A stretch of 64,000 nucleotides of DNA from Candidatus Bathyarchaeota archaeon (GCA_005888745.1 VBBS01000026.1:1-64000); one strand, 5' to 3'. Shown: positions 51,844 through 60,620, numbered from the stretch's first letter. The notes: generated by a model from the sequence alone, not told the origin. Numbers and translations: made by a program.

Positions 51844-52671
51844 ATGGACTGGGGAATGAAAAACCGGCTTTCAAGAATAATCAAGCCTGAGACAGGCCGC
51901 ACAGTGATGCTTGCAGTGGATCACGGCTACTTCATGGGTCCCACTCACAAGCTGGAGGAGCCTCGGAAAACGATCGAGCCTCTTCTAGATTATTCTGACG
52001 CGATAATGTGTACCCGTGGAGTGCTCAGGACCTCTATTAATCCAGGAGCCAACGTGCCGATTGTCCTCCGAGTTTCGGGCGGAGCTAGCATAATCGGAGA
52101 GTCTCTGACCAACGAGGCGATTACAACATCGGTCCGGGATGCTGTCCGGCTAAACGTCGCGGCGATGGCTCTCTCGATATTTGTCGGGTCTATTCACGAG
52201 CGTCAGACTCTGACGAACCTTGGCAGGCTGGTGAATGAAGGAGAGGAAAACGGAATTCCAGTTCTCGCTGTTACGGCGGTAGGCAAGGAGCTGGAGAAGC
52301 GTGATGCGCGCTATCTTGCCTTGGCTTGCAGAATCGCCGCGGAGATAGGGGCCCATTTCGTCAAGACATACTATTGCGAGGATTTCGGAAAGGTCGTAAA
52401 GGGTTGTCCGGTACCATTGGTTGTGGCTGGAGGACCGAAGCTTGAGACAGAACTGGACGCGTTCCAACTCGCCCATGACGCGATCCAGGAGGGAGCGGTA
52501 GGCGTGGACATGGGCCGGAACATCTGGCAGTCAGAGCAGCCAGTGCCGATGATAAAGGCGATTCGAGAGATCGTTCATGGAGGCGTGACGGTGAGGGAGG
52601 CTCAGGAAATCTACAACAGGGCGAAGAATAACAAGGAACAGATAATCCTTAGACAGTCTACGGCACGCTAG
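51844..52671 (+). CDS. LsrF-like thiolase/class I aldolase
   Basis: A 275-residue beta/alpha-barrel of the DhnA/LsrF family. MDWGMKNRLSRIIKP, AVDHGYFMGPT, MCTRGVLRTSI and VGVDMGRNIWQSEQPV match LsrF, the enzyme that cleaves the phosphorylated autoinducer-2 breakdown product 3-hydroxy-2,4-pentanedione 5-phosphate in enteric bacteria. Lys174 in FVKTYY is the Schiff-base residue. Archaeal relatives in this family also make 2-amino-3,7-dideoxyheptulosonate for aromatic amino acids, so specificity is open. No lsrK or lsr transporter is nearby. AlaX follows about 20 bases later. Confidence 0.8.
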   Translation: MDWGMKNRLSRIIKPETGRTVMLAVDHGYFMGPTHKLEEPRKTIEPLLDYSDAIMCTRGVLRTSINPGANVPIVLRVSGGASIIGESLTNEAITTSVRDAVRLNVAAMALSIFVGSIHERQTLTNLGRLVNEGEENGIPVLAVTAVGKELEKRDARYLALACRIAAEIGAHFVKTYYCEDFGKVVKGCPVPLVVAGGPKLETELDAFQLAHDAIQEGAVGVDMGRNIWQSEQPVPMIKAIREIVHGGVTVREAQEIYNRAKNNKEQIILRQSTAR

Positions 52672-52691
52672 TCGTTTGGGGAGGATTATCA

Positions 52692-53387
52692 ATTACCAGG
52701 AAGCTGTACTGGGAGGAATCCTACTCCAAGGAGTTCACTGCTAAGGTGGTTTCTGTCGATGGTCAGGCGGTTGTTCTGGACCAGACTCTCTTCTATCCTC
52801 GAGGTGGAGGTGTGGCATGTGATACCGGAACCCTAGACACGTCAAAGGTCCGAGAGACAACAAAAGCTGATGACAAGATACTTCACGCGCTAGAATCGCC
52901 CGTAACCTTGAGGGTTGGAGACAAAGTGACCGGAAATGTCGATTGGGAAAGGAGACATAGATTAATGCGGATGCATACTGCCGGACACCTTCTCAGCTCT
53001 ATTTTCTATTCGAAGGCCAACTGTCGGATAACAGGAAACCAGATCGATGTGGACCGGTCCAGGATGGACTTCAATCTTGAATCTTTCGATCGAACCCAGA
53101 TCGAAGGATACGTCGTGGAAGCGAACGAGCTGATAAGAAAAGACGCGCCGGTGAAGACATACTTTCTAGGCCGAGAGGAAGCCCTCAAGCTCCCGGACAT
53201 GGTGAAGCTTGCTGAGGCCGCGCCACCAGAAGAGGCCCAGCTTAGAATCGTAGAGATCGAAGGCGTCGACCGCCAAGCCGATGGTGGACTGCACGTGTCC
53301 CATCTCAAAGAGATCGGACAGATCCAGCTGCTCAAGCTAGAGAACAAGGGAAAAACGAACAGACGGTTGTACTATGACCTGGTTTGA
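52692..53387 (+). CDS. AlaX alanyl-tRNA editing protein, ATT start
   Basis: 231 residues when read from an ATT at 52692, with GGGGAGG 7 bases upstream. The first conventional start in frame, a GTG at 52746, would delete residues that match the family (TRKLYWEESYSKEFTAK). The editing core is clear: DQTLFYPRGGG, RRHRLMRMHTAGHLLSSIF with the H-x-x-x-H zinc ligands, and ADGGLHVSHLKEIGQI. AlaX removes serine or glycine wrongly attached to tRNA-Ala. Its length fits the medium-size (AlaX-M) type. It is in operon-like spacing after the LsrF-like gene. Confidence 0.85.
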   Translation: MTRKLYWEESYSKEFTAKVVSVDGQAVVLDQTLFYPRGGGVACDTGTLDTSKVRETTKADDKILHALESPVTLRVGDKVTGNVDWERRHRLMRMHTAGHLLSSIFYSKANCRITGNQIDVDRSRMDFNLESFDRTQIEGYVVEANELIRKDAPVKTYFLGREEALKLPDMVKLAEAAPPEEAQLRIVEIEGVDRQADGGLHVSHLKEIGQIQLLKLENKGKTNRRLYYDLV

Positions 53388-53535
53388 GAAGGCCATGACC
53401 CGTTCGCCCAGTTCGGCTCCTGCTCATCCCTAAATCGTGTCCTGGCTAAGACCCGTCGGCCATTTGAGCTGAAAAGGATGGTGTAACAACCCTGACATCG
53501 CTAAGAATAGAAAAAATAGGGAAGTTTTTTGGGTT

Positions 53536-53832
53536 CTAAGGCGTCGTCACTGGTACTGGCGGGGTAGCGGATAGGGTCGACTTTCGTCGGTTCCGAGAGA
53601 TGGCCCACAGTGCTCCAGTGGCGAGAACGGCGATTCCGGCGCCGGCGAGGAAGTAGATCATGGACATGTTGAAGGCAAGGCTGCCCGCGGGCGATGCTGG
53701 ATTCGCACTATTTCCTCCAGAGGTTGCGGATCCGGTTGATGTGGAGCTCTGTGTGGGTTGGAGGGCCATCCGTTTTGACAGGTCGAGATTGGTGTTTGAG
53801 AGGCTTAGAGTGAACGTCAGCCTTGATAACAC
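53536..53832 (-). CDS. Short C-terminally anchored protein, possibly truncated
   Basis: A 98-residue protein from a GTG at 53832. A Ser/Thr-rich linker (about residues 30-50) leads to a membrane helix (MIYFLAGAGIAVLATGALWAIS) and a basic, Pro-rich end. This is the usual tail of an exported archaeal surface protein, but there is no signal peptide. Protein-like sequence continues upstream for about 25 codons until a stop, so the N-terminal domain may have been lost. The function is unknown. Confidence 0.45.
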   Translation of the reverse strand: MLSRLTFTLSLSNTNLDLSKRMALQPTQSSTSTGSATSGGNSANPASPAGSLAFNMSMIYFLAGAGIAVLATGALWAISRNRRKSTLSATPPVPVTTP

Positions 53833-54003
53833 GGTCCGGATGACCGAAACGGGAGCCGTTACGGGAATGCCGTTGTTGTAATGATCCCGCTGGATACTCG
53901 TTGGTAGTTTGCGTTAGCGAAGAAATGGTTGATGAGTAGCCGAACAGCAGATCAGACACCCCGGTCTAATCAAGGAATCCTTCGATTTGTTGAATCCCGT
54001 TCC

Positions 54004-54576
54004 TCACCACCTTTCATAATGGGCAAAATCTCTCAGAAGTCTTCTTCCACGATTCAACGACGGAGACGGAACATCTTTGCCGAAGTCCGGATAGCCTAGA
54101 GAAAGGACCCCGACAGGCTCGTAGTGCTCGGGAATGCCTAGCTCATCTCGTAGAATGCCTGGTTTGAAGATACCAACGCTCCCCGCGAACGCCGCCGCCA
54201 GTCCCTCATTCACAGCTGCAAGGAATACAAGCATGCAACTGCAACCAACGTCGAAATACCAGAAGGGAATTGGCCAATCAATTTCCTTTCCTCCCGAACG
54301 AATCTTGTCCGTTTCGTGGTAACGGTCGTGCACGATTTTCTCGCTGACGCAGGGAATCAAGAAAACTGGCGCGTTGCTTCTCAGATCCCTGAGCTTCCTC
54401 ACCTTCTCGCGTTTTTCTTTATCAGTGACTACTACGTAAGAGACCTCCTGGCTGTAGCCCGCGCTAGGATAGTGCTGGGCGAGTGAGAGAATTCGCTTGA
54501 GCTTCTCTCGGGGTACAGGGTCTAGTTTGAAAGCCCGGACCATTCTGCGGGCTAGTACAGTTCTCGTAAAGTCCAT
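54004..54576 (-). CDS. Nitroreductase-family flavoprotein
   Basis: A 190-residue protein. RTVLARRMVRAFKLDPVPREKLKRIL contains the RR motif that contacts FMN phosphate. QHYPSAGYSQEVSYVVV is the substrate/FMN loop, and GVLSLGYPDFGK lies near the C-terminus, where the family ends strand five. These homodimers reduce nitroaromatics, quinones or flavins with NAD(P)H; some have quite different roles, such as flavin breakdown. Divergent from the ABC exporter operon. The substrate is unknown. Confidence 0.85.
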   Translation of the reverse strand: MDFTRTVLARRMVRAFKLDPVPREKLKRILSLAQHYPSAGYSQEVSYVVVTDKEKREKVRKLRDLRSNAPVFLIPCVSEKIVHDRYHETDKIRSGGKEIDWPIPFWYFDVGCSCMLVFLAAVNEGLAAAFAGSVGIFKPGILRDELGIPEHYEPVGVLSLGYPDFGKDVPSPSLNRGRRLLRDFAHYERW

Positions 54577-54703
54577 GTTGGTCGAGCTATGCCTCGGACC
54601 TCTTCAAAAGCATGCCTTGAATCATCGCGGGTTTTTATCCGGCCTCTTTCTGACCCCTGCCAAACACGTGCTGGCGTTCCGAGACTTTGCAATCTAGGAT
54701 TGG

Positions 54704-55639
54704 TTGTCCATAATAACGTTTGACAACGCTGGGAAGCGTTTCGGGAGTCTTGATGCTGTCAAGGACTTCTCGATAACCATCAAGGACGGTGAGATTCTGG
54801 GGCTTCTGGGTCCTAATGGTGCTGGCAAGACTACTTTGATGCTCATGATGGGAACGGTCTATCGTCCTACTAGCGGTACAATCTCGGTTAACGGATATGA
54901 TGTTGTGAAGCATCCTAACGAGGTCAGGAAGCTCATCGGAATCGCATTCCAAGACCCGCGGCTTGACGGCATTCTTAGCGCGTTTGATGTGTTGAACTGG
55001 CACCTCAAAATGACTACGCTGTTCGATAAAGTCGAGCGCCGACGGAGAGTTGAGGATGTTCTGAAATCTCTCGATCTATGGGAGGCTCGCAAGAAACGGA
55101 CCTGGCTGATGAGTGGAGGTATGAAGAAGAAAGTTGAGGACGCTAAGATCCTGGTTCAACGCCCAAGCATAGCGGTGTTCGACGAGCCCACGGCGTTCCT
55201 AGACGTTCCCAGTAGGTTGTTGGTCTGGAAGATGATACGCCAGCTGCGAGATGAAGGATCAACTGTCATCGTAGCTACCAACATGATGGACGAGGCTGAA
55301 CGACTCTCAGAGAGAGTCGCCATTGTCAACAAGGGCAAGCTGGTCGCGAGCGAAACCCCGGAGCAGTTGAAAGGCACTGTAAAGGGCGGCGAAGTGTTAG
55401 AGCTCACACTGAACGACGGGTCTGAATTCAAGCCTGGCCTGTTAAAAGAATTCCCAGAGGTCCACGATGTGAAGCAACAGGACAACAAGATCATGGTCTT
55501 TCTCAATTCCGGTACACTTCTTCTTCCCAAGATAGTTGACACACTTAGCAGTCAAGGGTTCAAGATCGAAAGTGTTAGGCTGAAGGAGGTTAGTCTGGAA
55601 GATGTCTTCCTCACCTACACTGGCCAGAGACTTGAGTAG
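54704..55639 (+). CDS. ABC-2-type exporter ATP-binding protein
   Basis: A 311-residue ATPase with a TTG start. Walker A is GLLGPNGAGKTTL. The Q-loop is IGIAFQDPRLDG. The signature WLMSGGMKKKVEDAKIL replaces the usual LSGGQ with MSGGM. Walker B is IAVFDEPTAFLD, and the switch region has VIVATNMMDEAE, with Asn in place of the common His. A C-terminal domain (VLELTLNDGSEF ... VSLEDVFLTYTGQRLE) is as in drug- and lipid-exporting members. It overlaps the first permease gene by 38 bases. Substrate unknown. Confidence 0.9.
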   Translation: MSIITFDNAGKRFGSLDAVKDFSITIKDGEILGLLGPNGAGKTTLMLMMGTVYRPTSGTISVNGYDVVKHPNEVRKLIGIAFQDPRLDGILSAFDVLNWHLKMTTLFDKVERRRRVEDVLKSLDLWEARKKRTWLMSGGMKKKVEDAKILVQRPSIAVFDEPTAFLDVPSRLLVWKMIRQLRDEGSTVIVATNMMDEAERLSERVAIVNKGKLVASETPEQLKGTVKGGEVLELTLNDGSEFKPGLLKEFPEVHDVKQQDNKIMVFLNSGTLLLPKIVDTLSSQGFKIESVRLKEVSLEDVFLTYTGQRLE

Positions 55640-56414
55640 TCCGCCCTTAGCTAAGGAATCGTCCACCCGTCTCGTATTTCAGATGGCTCTGCGAGACGTG
55701 TCGGTCCTATTCAGGACACCCTGGATCATCATCACGCGGAGCCTGGCGTTCGTAATCCAGCTCTTTGTGTTCGCTTTCCTCATCAGCGGATTGATCCATG
55801 TTCCTGGTCTAAACTTCTTCCAATACTACGCGGTTGGAAGCGTCGTGGCAACGATTGCCTCCATATCCTTCGTCATCGGCTACGATATCTTCGAAGAAGC
55901 AGAAGAAGGAGTGCTTGATTACCTGCTGACCCTCCCAATCTCAAGACGACAGTTCATCATCGGCCGAGCACTGGGAGGAGCGTTGAGAGCAATAATCTAC
56001 ATCATCCCAATGTTTCTTGTCGTCGCCTTAATCGAGGGATTCGCACAGCCACTCTCGATCATCTCGGCTCTACTCTCTCTATTCCTCTTGGCTTTCGGCG
56101 TTACAGGCATGTCGATAACTGTGGCCGTGAGTGTAAAGAGCGCCAACAGATTCGACGTGGTCCTGGCTCTTCTTGAACTCGCGGTTTCAAGGGCAAGCAC
56201 TGCGCTCTACCCGATCACTTTCATGCCGCTCTATGTTTCCGTTTTCGCTCCTTTCTCGCCGGTTTCGTTTGCTGCCGATAGTGCACGGGCCTCCCTAGTT
56301 GGGTTCACTCTCGACCTGCCCGCGATTGCAGGGCTTATCGCGTTCGTTGTGGTTTTCCTTGGTTTGGGAGCCGCGTTCTATTTCCGCCGTCTCGAGGGGG
56401 GAATCTATTCTTGA
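55602..56414 (+). CDS. ABC-2-type permease subunit 1
   Basis: A 270-residue permease with six membrane helices. The ATG at 55602 overlaps the ATPase gene; an ATG at 55683 (MALRDVSVLFRTPW) would start right at the usual N-terminal amphipathic helix and is also possible. EEAEEGVLDYLLTLPISRRQFIIGRALGG is the characteristic cytoplasmic loop that couples to the ATPase. The second permease follows with a 4-base overlap, so the exporter is likely a heterodimer of permeases with one ATPase type. Confidence 0.85.
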   Translation: MSSSPTLARDLSSPPLAKESSTRLVFQMALRDVSVLFRTPWIIITRSLAFVIQLFVFAFLISGLIHVPGLNFFQYYAVGSVVATIASISFVIGYDIFEEAEEGVLDYLLTLPISRRQFIIGRALGGALRAIIYIIPMFLVVALIEGFAQPLSIISALLSLFLLAFGVTGMSITVAVSVKSANRFDVVLALLELAVSRASTALYPITFMPLYVSVFAPFSPVSFAADSARASLVGFTLDLPAIAGLIAFVVVFLGLGAAFYFRRLEGGIYS

Positions 56415-57178
56415 GCAGCATCCGACTGATTCCGTTAATCATCGAGAGAGACGTGCGGGTCCTTTTCTCCGATGCATTTCTAGTCGCCATAATGTTCGCA
56501 AACTTTGCGATCGACCTGTTCGTGACAGCCGCGACATTCGGTCGACTCGTTACCGGCCAAGGCGCGAACTATTTCCTCTTCATAGCACCCGGTTCGAATC
56601 TCATAACGGCCATGGTCGCCGCCTTCCAGTCAGGCAGAGATGTCTGGCGGGAGAAGTACATCAAAGACCTGACCTCATACCTCCTGACTCTTCCTGTGCA
56701 AAGGCCAGTTCTCGCCTTCTCAAGGGTGCTCGGTGGAGTTGTTAGGAGTGTAATCGCGACCTTTCCAGGGACGCTTGTCATATGTTACCTCTACGGGATA
56801 CTCTTTACTCCCAAAGTCTTAGTCGCTTACCTGATCGTCGGCCTCTTTTCTCTGGGGATCGTGGGCCTCTCCATGGCTGTATCCGCGTTCTCTTCAAGCA
56901 TAGAAATGTGGGTCACTATCCGGAGCGTGATCCAGCTCTACCTGTCATTTCTCAGCACCCTGTTCTATTCTGTAAGCGTGTTTCCAAGCGTTCTGGCCCC
57001 GATTGTATCTTCGAATCCCATGACATGGGCCATACAGGCATTTCGGCAACTATCGCCCATTTCATTTGCACAACTTCCCGCAGGCGATTCCCTAGAATCG
57101 ATTTCGATCCTTGCAGGACCCTCACTCGCCTTTGCGTTGCTCGGAACAATCTGCTACATCTGGTACTCGAAGCTATAG
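56411..57178 (+). CDS. ABC-2-type permease subunit 2
   Basis: A 255-residue permease, similar in layout to the preceding one: REKYIKDLTSYLLTLPVQRPVLAFSRVLGG is its coupling loop, and six helices are visible. The TTG start overlaps the TGA of subunit 1 (TTGA). The two permeases share the loop motif L-x-x-YLLTLP-x-x-R and probably arose by duplication. Confidence 0.85.
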   Translation: MSSIRLIPLIIERDVRVLFSDAFLVAIMFANFAIDLFVTAATFGRLVTGQGANYFLFIAPGSNLITAMVAAFQSGRDVWREKYIKDLTSYLLTLPVQRPVLAFSRVLGGVVRSVIATFPGTLVICYLYGILFTPKVLVAYLIVGLFSLGIVGLSMAVSAFSSSIEMWVTIRSVIQLYLSFLSTLFYSVSVFPSVLAPIVSSNPMTWAIQAFRQLSPISFAQLPAGDSLESISILAGPSLAFALLGTICYIWYSKL

Positions 57179-57207
57179 AAGCTTAGAGGAACACGTATTC
57201 GGGAGAC

Positions 57208-58074
57208 TTGGACAAAGTGCGCCAGAGAGTGAACCCGACTAGAGCGGCTCGTCACAAGACAACAGTTTCAAAACCACGGGAACGGAGAGTTGGGAATCAT
57301 TTGGTGAGACGGCCGCAAATCATCGACTCTATGATCGACGCCCTGAAACCACTGGACTATGTTCATGCCTTCTGGGAAGGAGGAGCAGCAGCCCACGACC
57401 GAGTTGATGAATGGTCCGACATAGATGCCTATCTGTTGGTTGACGACTCTAGGGTTGCGGACGCATTTGTTGCCGTCGAAAAAGCTCTCGAGTCATTATC
57501 TCCGATAAAACAGAAGTATGCTGTCAGCCAAAACCCATGGCCGGGTGTGTCACAGGCCTTCTACAGTTTGAAGGCGGCAAGCCAGTATCTCTTGATCGAT
57601 CTTGCCATATTGACAGTATCCAGCCCACAAAAATTCCTCGAACCTGAAATACACGGAAAAGCAATCTTCTACTTCAACAAGACAGGACTGATCGAAGCGC
57701 CCAGATTTAACAAACACGAATTCGATTCAAAGATGAAAGAGAGATCGAGAATACTGAAGGAGAGGTTTAGTATGTTCAACAATTTTGTTCAGAAAGAAAT
57801 TAACAGAGGCAACAGTCTCGAAGCGCTAGAATACTACCGGACGATCGTGGTGGCCTCTCTTGTTGAGGCTCTTCGAATCAAGTACTATCCGGCTCACTAT
57901 GATTTCAGGATGCGATACGTCCAATATGAGCTACCTTTCGAAATCGTCGAGAGGCTGGGAAATCTCTGCTTCGTTAATGGAAAGGAAGACCTTCAGAAAA
58001 AATACCTACAAGCACTGAAATGGTTCAACCGAATAATGACAGAAACCGGCTCAAGCATGCATCCTAAGAGTTAG
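57208..58074 (+). CDS. Aminoglycoside-adenylyltransferase-like nucleotidyltransferase
   Basis: A 288-residue protein, TTG start. HAFWEGGAAAHDRVDEWSDIDAYLLVDD is a complete nucleotidyltransferase active site, with the GG/S loop and the Asp-x-Asp pair in SDIDAYL. The rest is helical, including YYRTIVVASLVEALRIKYYPAHYDF, resembling the kanamycin/streptomycin nucleotidyltransferase helical domain. Such proteins modify antibiotics, other small molecules or proteins. It begins 29 bases after the exporter genes on the same strand, so an exporter-plus-modifier pairing is possible, though no substrate is visible. Confidence 0.7.
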   Translation: MDKVRQRVNPTRAARHKTTVSKPRERRVGNHLVRRPQIIDSMIDALKPLDYVHAFWEGGAAAHDRVDEWSDIDAYLLVDDSRVADAFVAVEKALESLSPIKQKYAVSQNPWPGVSQAFYSLKAASQYLLIDLAILTVSSPQKFLEPEIHGKAIFYFNKTGLIEAPRFNKHEFDSKMKERSRILKERFSMFNNFVQKEINRGNSLEALEYYRTIVVASLVEALRIKYYPAHYDFRMRYVQYELPFEIVERLGNLCFVNGKEDLQKKYLQALKWFNRIMTETGSSMHPKS

Positions 58075-58078
58075 AGCT

Positions 58079-59602
58079 CTAGGTCGAGCCATCGTGGTGC
58101 GATTTGTCCTTCGTCTGTTTGGGATCTTTAGCCATCCCCTTCAGGCGACCCCTATCCCTCCACAACAAGTACGCGATGAGAGCAAAGAATCCGAGAGATC
58201 CAATTTCCAAAGCTAGCGTGAAATAGTCCGGTCCGGTTGACCCTCCGCTCCCACCGTTATTTGGTGGAGGAATGCCAACGCACTTGGCTAGAGGAGTCGC
58301 GATCTCCGCGGATACTAAGCTAAGGACCAAGAGGGCCGCAATGACAATGGTCGCCAGAGAAACAGACGTTGCGACAACTGGTCCTTTACCTCCAGCGGAG
58401 TCGACTCTCAAGCGCCTCCTCCTGATGACGAGATATGTCGCGCCGAGAACCCCTGCCCCAGCGACGAGAATCTCAGGCAGATAGGACGTAACAATATCAA
58501 CGATTGACCGGTTGTTTTGAGGTTGACCCAAAGAATTCGCAGGCACCATACCGATCTGGTTCGCCGCGAACTGTGTGAACCAGAAGTTACCTGATTGGTC
58601 CAAGGCGTTGAGCACGGAATACGATCCGGAGGTAGGAACGTTGAACTCATCCAAGGTGCTGGATGTAGGGTCCAGCCGCCCAACCCGGTCGGCGAGATGC
58701 TCCATAAACCAAAGCCGGCCTTTCTTGTCCATAGCAATTGTAGCTGGAGCTGTGAAACTGTATCCCCTAGTCGGTGGGGAAGTAGAATATTTTCTCAGCG
58801 TCGAGTTCGACGGAAAGAACACGTCGACGGAACTCCCCCCGTGTTCTGCGATCCATACATTGCCAGCTCGATCGAGAACTACTCCAACGGGAGAATTGAC
58901 GGGCTGGGATGGCGTGAATTCCTGAAACGTGTGATCGGTCATATTGAACCTGGCGATCCTATTAGCGTACGACTCGGTAATCCAGAGAAGAGATGTCCCG
59001 TTTTGATACGCCACCTCAGCCGGGCCTGAGTCGGGAGTTGGGAGCAGATATTCCACCATCACATTGCCGGGATAGAGTATCTCCCCAATCCTATTCCCCG
59101 TCACCTCGGTGAACCAAACGTTGCCGGTTTGGTCGATGAAAATAAAGAGTGGGAACGAGTTTGCGGTGTTCGTGCTGAACCTTCTGAAGACTATTGTGTT
59201 AGGATTGAACATCCAGACACTACCTTGACCGCTCGGGTCCGAGAACCAGATCCTTCCCCGCATATCCATCGCTAACGAGTCTGGTTCCACTCCTGTCGCA
59301 TTTGCCTTGAAATCATGAATGGTACCATTTTGTCCGAAAAGTACTCCGATCTTGCCTGCGTTGAATTCGGTGAACCAGAATGTGTTGTTTGGCCCAGCGA
59401 TTATTGCCTCAGGTCCAGAGTCGCTGGTCGGTATCTGAAATTCGGTTATGATGCTGCCAGAGCCCTGTTGGCCCGCGACGAAAATAATGTCAGTTCCGAG
59501 AATGAACGCTAATATCACAATGGTGACGATGAATAGCGCGGTCAGCTTCCTAACAAAATCCGCACTCGCGCCCCTCGGACAAGCTATGACTTCCCTGCTC
59601 AA
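58079..59602 (-). CDS. Secreted Vgb-like (virginiamycin B lyase-type) beta-propeller, membrane-anchored
   Basis: 507 residues from a TTG at 59602, just after the regulator's stop; a longer frame to 59671 overlaps that gene. A signal or anchor helix (LTALFIVTIVILAFILG) comes first. Then about seven blades repeat ITEFQIPTSDSGPEAIIAGPNNTFWFTE-like units: WFSDPSGQGS, VWFTEVTGNRIG, LWITESYANRI, VWIAEHGGS, LWFMEHLADRVG and FWFTQFAANQIG. The family includes streptogramin B lyase, but most archaeal members are of unknown function. Two more hydrophobic segments near the C-terminus suggest anchoring. Stop of the regulator and start of this gene are 4 bases apart, so it is likely controlled by it. Confidence 0.75.
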   Translation of the reverse strand: MSREVIACPRGASADFVRKLTALFIVTIVILAFILGTDIIFVAGQQGSGSIITEFQIPTSDSGPEAIIAGPNNTFWFTEFNAGKIGVLFGQNGTIHDFKANATGVEPDSLAMDMRGRIWFSDPSGQGSVWMFNPNTIVFRRFSTNTANSFPLFIFIDQTGNVWFTEVTGNRIGEILYPGNVMVEYLLPTPDSGPAEVAYQNGTSLLWITESYANRIARFNMTDHTFQEFTPSQPVNSPVGVVLDRAGNVWIAEHGGSSVDVFFPSNSTLRKYSTSPPTRGYSFTAPATIAMDKKGRLWFMEHLADRVGRLDPTSSTLDEFNVPTSGSYSVLNALDQSGNFWFTQFAANQIGMVPANSLGQPQNNRSIVDIVTSYLPEILVAGAGVLGATYLVIRRRRLRVDSAGGKGPVVATSVSLATIVIAALLVLSLVSAEIATPLAKCVGIPPPNNGGSGGSTGPDYFTLALEIGSLGFFALIAYLLWRDRGRLKGMAKDPKQTKDKSHHDGST

Positions 59603-59606
59603 TGAG

Positions 59607-60110
59607 TCAAAAATCCCACAATTGGATGAATCTGTCAGCTGCCTCTTCAAGTACAGTCTGGTCGGCCGCACGAAGCATGGGAAGCAGGCGTTCCGGCTCC
59701 TTCAGTTGATACGCCACTCGTCCGTCTCGGGAGAACGAAGTCATCAATATTTCTACTTCCAGCAAATTGTGGATACGCTCGCTAAGGGTTGACTTTGCTA
59801 GACCCGTGATCGTTGACAGCTGATGGTTTGTCAGCTTTCCGTCCTTAGCAATAGCCCTCAGAATCTTTCCGAAAGTATGACTCCTCAGATGAGAGTACAG
59901 GATCTTCTCCCGCTCGCTGACACCGGAGGAGAAGAGACAGGAACGGCCGCTTACCCTCCAATCGAAGACCTCTCTGTTCCTCTTGAGGGCATCAACATTG
60001 TACCTTACAGAGCTGAAGGAAACCCCCAGTATTCGCTGGATTTGCCTCAAATGGACCCCTGGGAGGAAAGATACGAGCAGCTTGACTCTCGACCTGTTTG
60101 ACCTCTCCAT
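59607..60110 (-). CDS. Double winged-helix transcriptional regulator
   Basis: A 167-residue protein with two predicted winged-helix segments. The first is VHLRQIQRILGVSFSSVRYNVDALKRN (about residues 20-46). The second is FGKILRAIAKDGKLTNHQLSTITGLAKSTLSERIHNLLE (about 80-118), followed by a wing strand (DGRVAYQLKEP). Archaeal regulators with two tandem winged helices are common in surface-protein and membrane operons. It precedes the Vgb-like gene by 4 bases and may control it. No ligand domain is seen. Confidence 0.75.
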   Translation of the reverse strand: MERSNRSRVKLLVSFLPGVHLRQIQRILGVSFSSVRYNVDALKRNREVFDWRVSGRSCLFSSGVSEREKILYSHLRSHTFGKILRAIAKDGKLTNHQLSTITGLAKSTLSERIHNLLEVEILMTSFSRDGRVAYQLKEPERLLPMLRAADQTVLEEAADRFIQLWDF

Positions 60111-60140
60111 GAGCGGTCGCCCAGAGTCACTTGGTCCTGA

Positions 60141-60620
60141 TCATGGATTTACGTTCAGTTGACCATTCAACATGGACTGATGCACCGAGCAAAAAATGTT
60201 GCAGTAGACCACGAAGGATCCGGTCTGGTTCGCAACGAATACCACGTCATGAGCTTCTCCCGGTCCCAGTTTCACCCCCGCGTTGAAATAGTGACTTATA
60301 ACGAACCCGTGAGGCTCGACCGTGTCGTTGTTTTCGACATGTATAGTAACACTTTGTCCTTTCACGACATTCATTATGGGCCACGGTGACGGTTGTGTCT
60401 TGCTGCCGTTGAATCCCTGGTTAGTCATAGTAATTGTGAAGTGTGCTGAAGACAAAGTTTGGGTCGTTTTGAGAAACCCCAAGTAATACGCGCCAAAGAC
60501 GGTGCCTCCTGCAGCCACAACTATGGTCACTAGCAAGAGTATGGTTCTGACTCTTTCCCTATCACGATTGCCATCTTCTTCTTTGCTCAGACTATGATTC
60601 GCCTTAGAAGGTTCTTTCAA
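60141..60620 (-). CDS. Membrane-anchored cupredoxin
   Basis: A 159-residue protein. A charged start is followed by one membrane helix (about residues 27-48), so the domain faces outside. The cupredoxin fold is clear: VVKGQSVTIHVENNDTVEPHGFVI with His104, and VYCNIFCSVHQSM with Cys140, Cys144, His147 and Met150. Cys140-x3-Cys144 resembles a CuA site, but Cys144-x2-His147-x2-Met150 matches a type 1 blue-copper site, since CuA would need one more residue. It is probably an electron carrier. Its start overlaps the stop of the upstream membrane gene by 4 bases. Confidence 0.8.
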   Translation of the reverse strand: MKEPSKANHSLSKEEDGNRDRERVRTILLLVTIVVAAGGTVFGAYYLGFLKTTQTLSSAHFTITMTNQGFNGSKTQPSPWPIMNVVKGQSVTIHVENNDTVEPHGFVISHYFNAGVKLGPGEAHDVVFVANQTGSFVVYCNIFCSVHQSMLNGQLNVNP

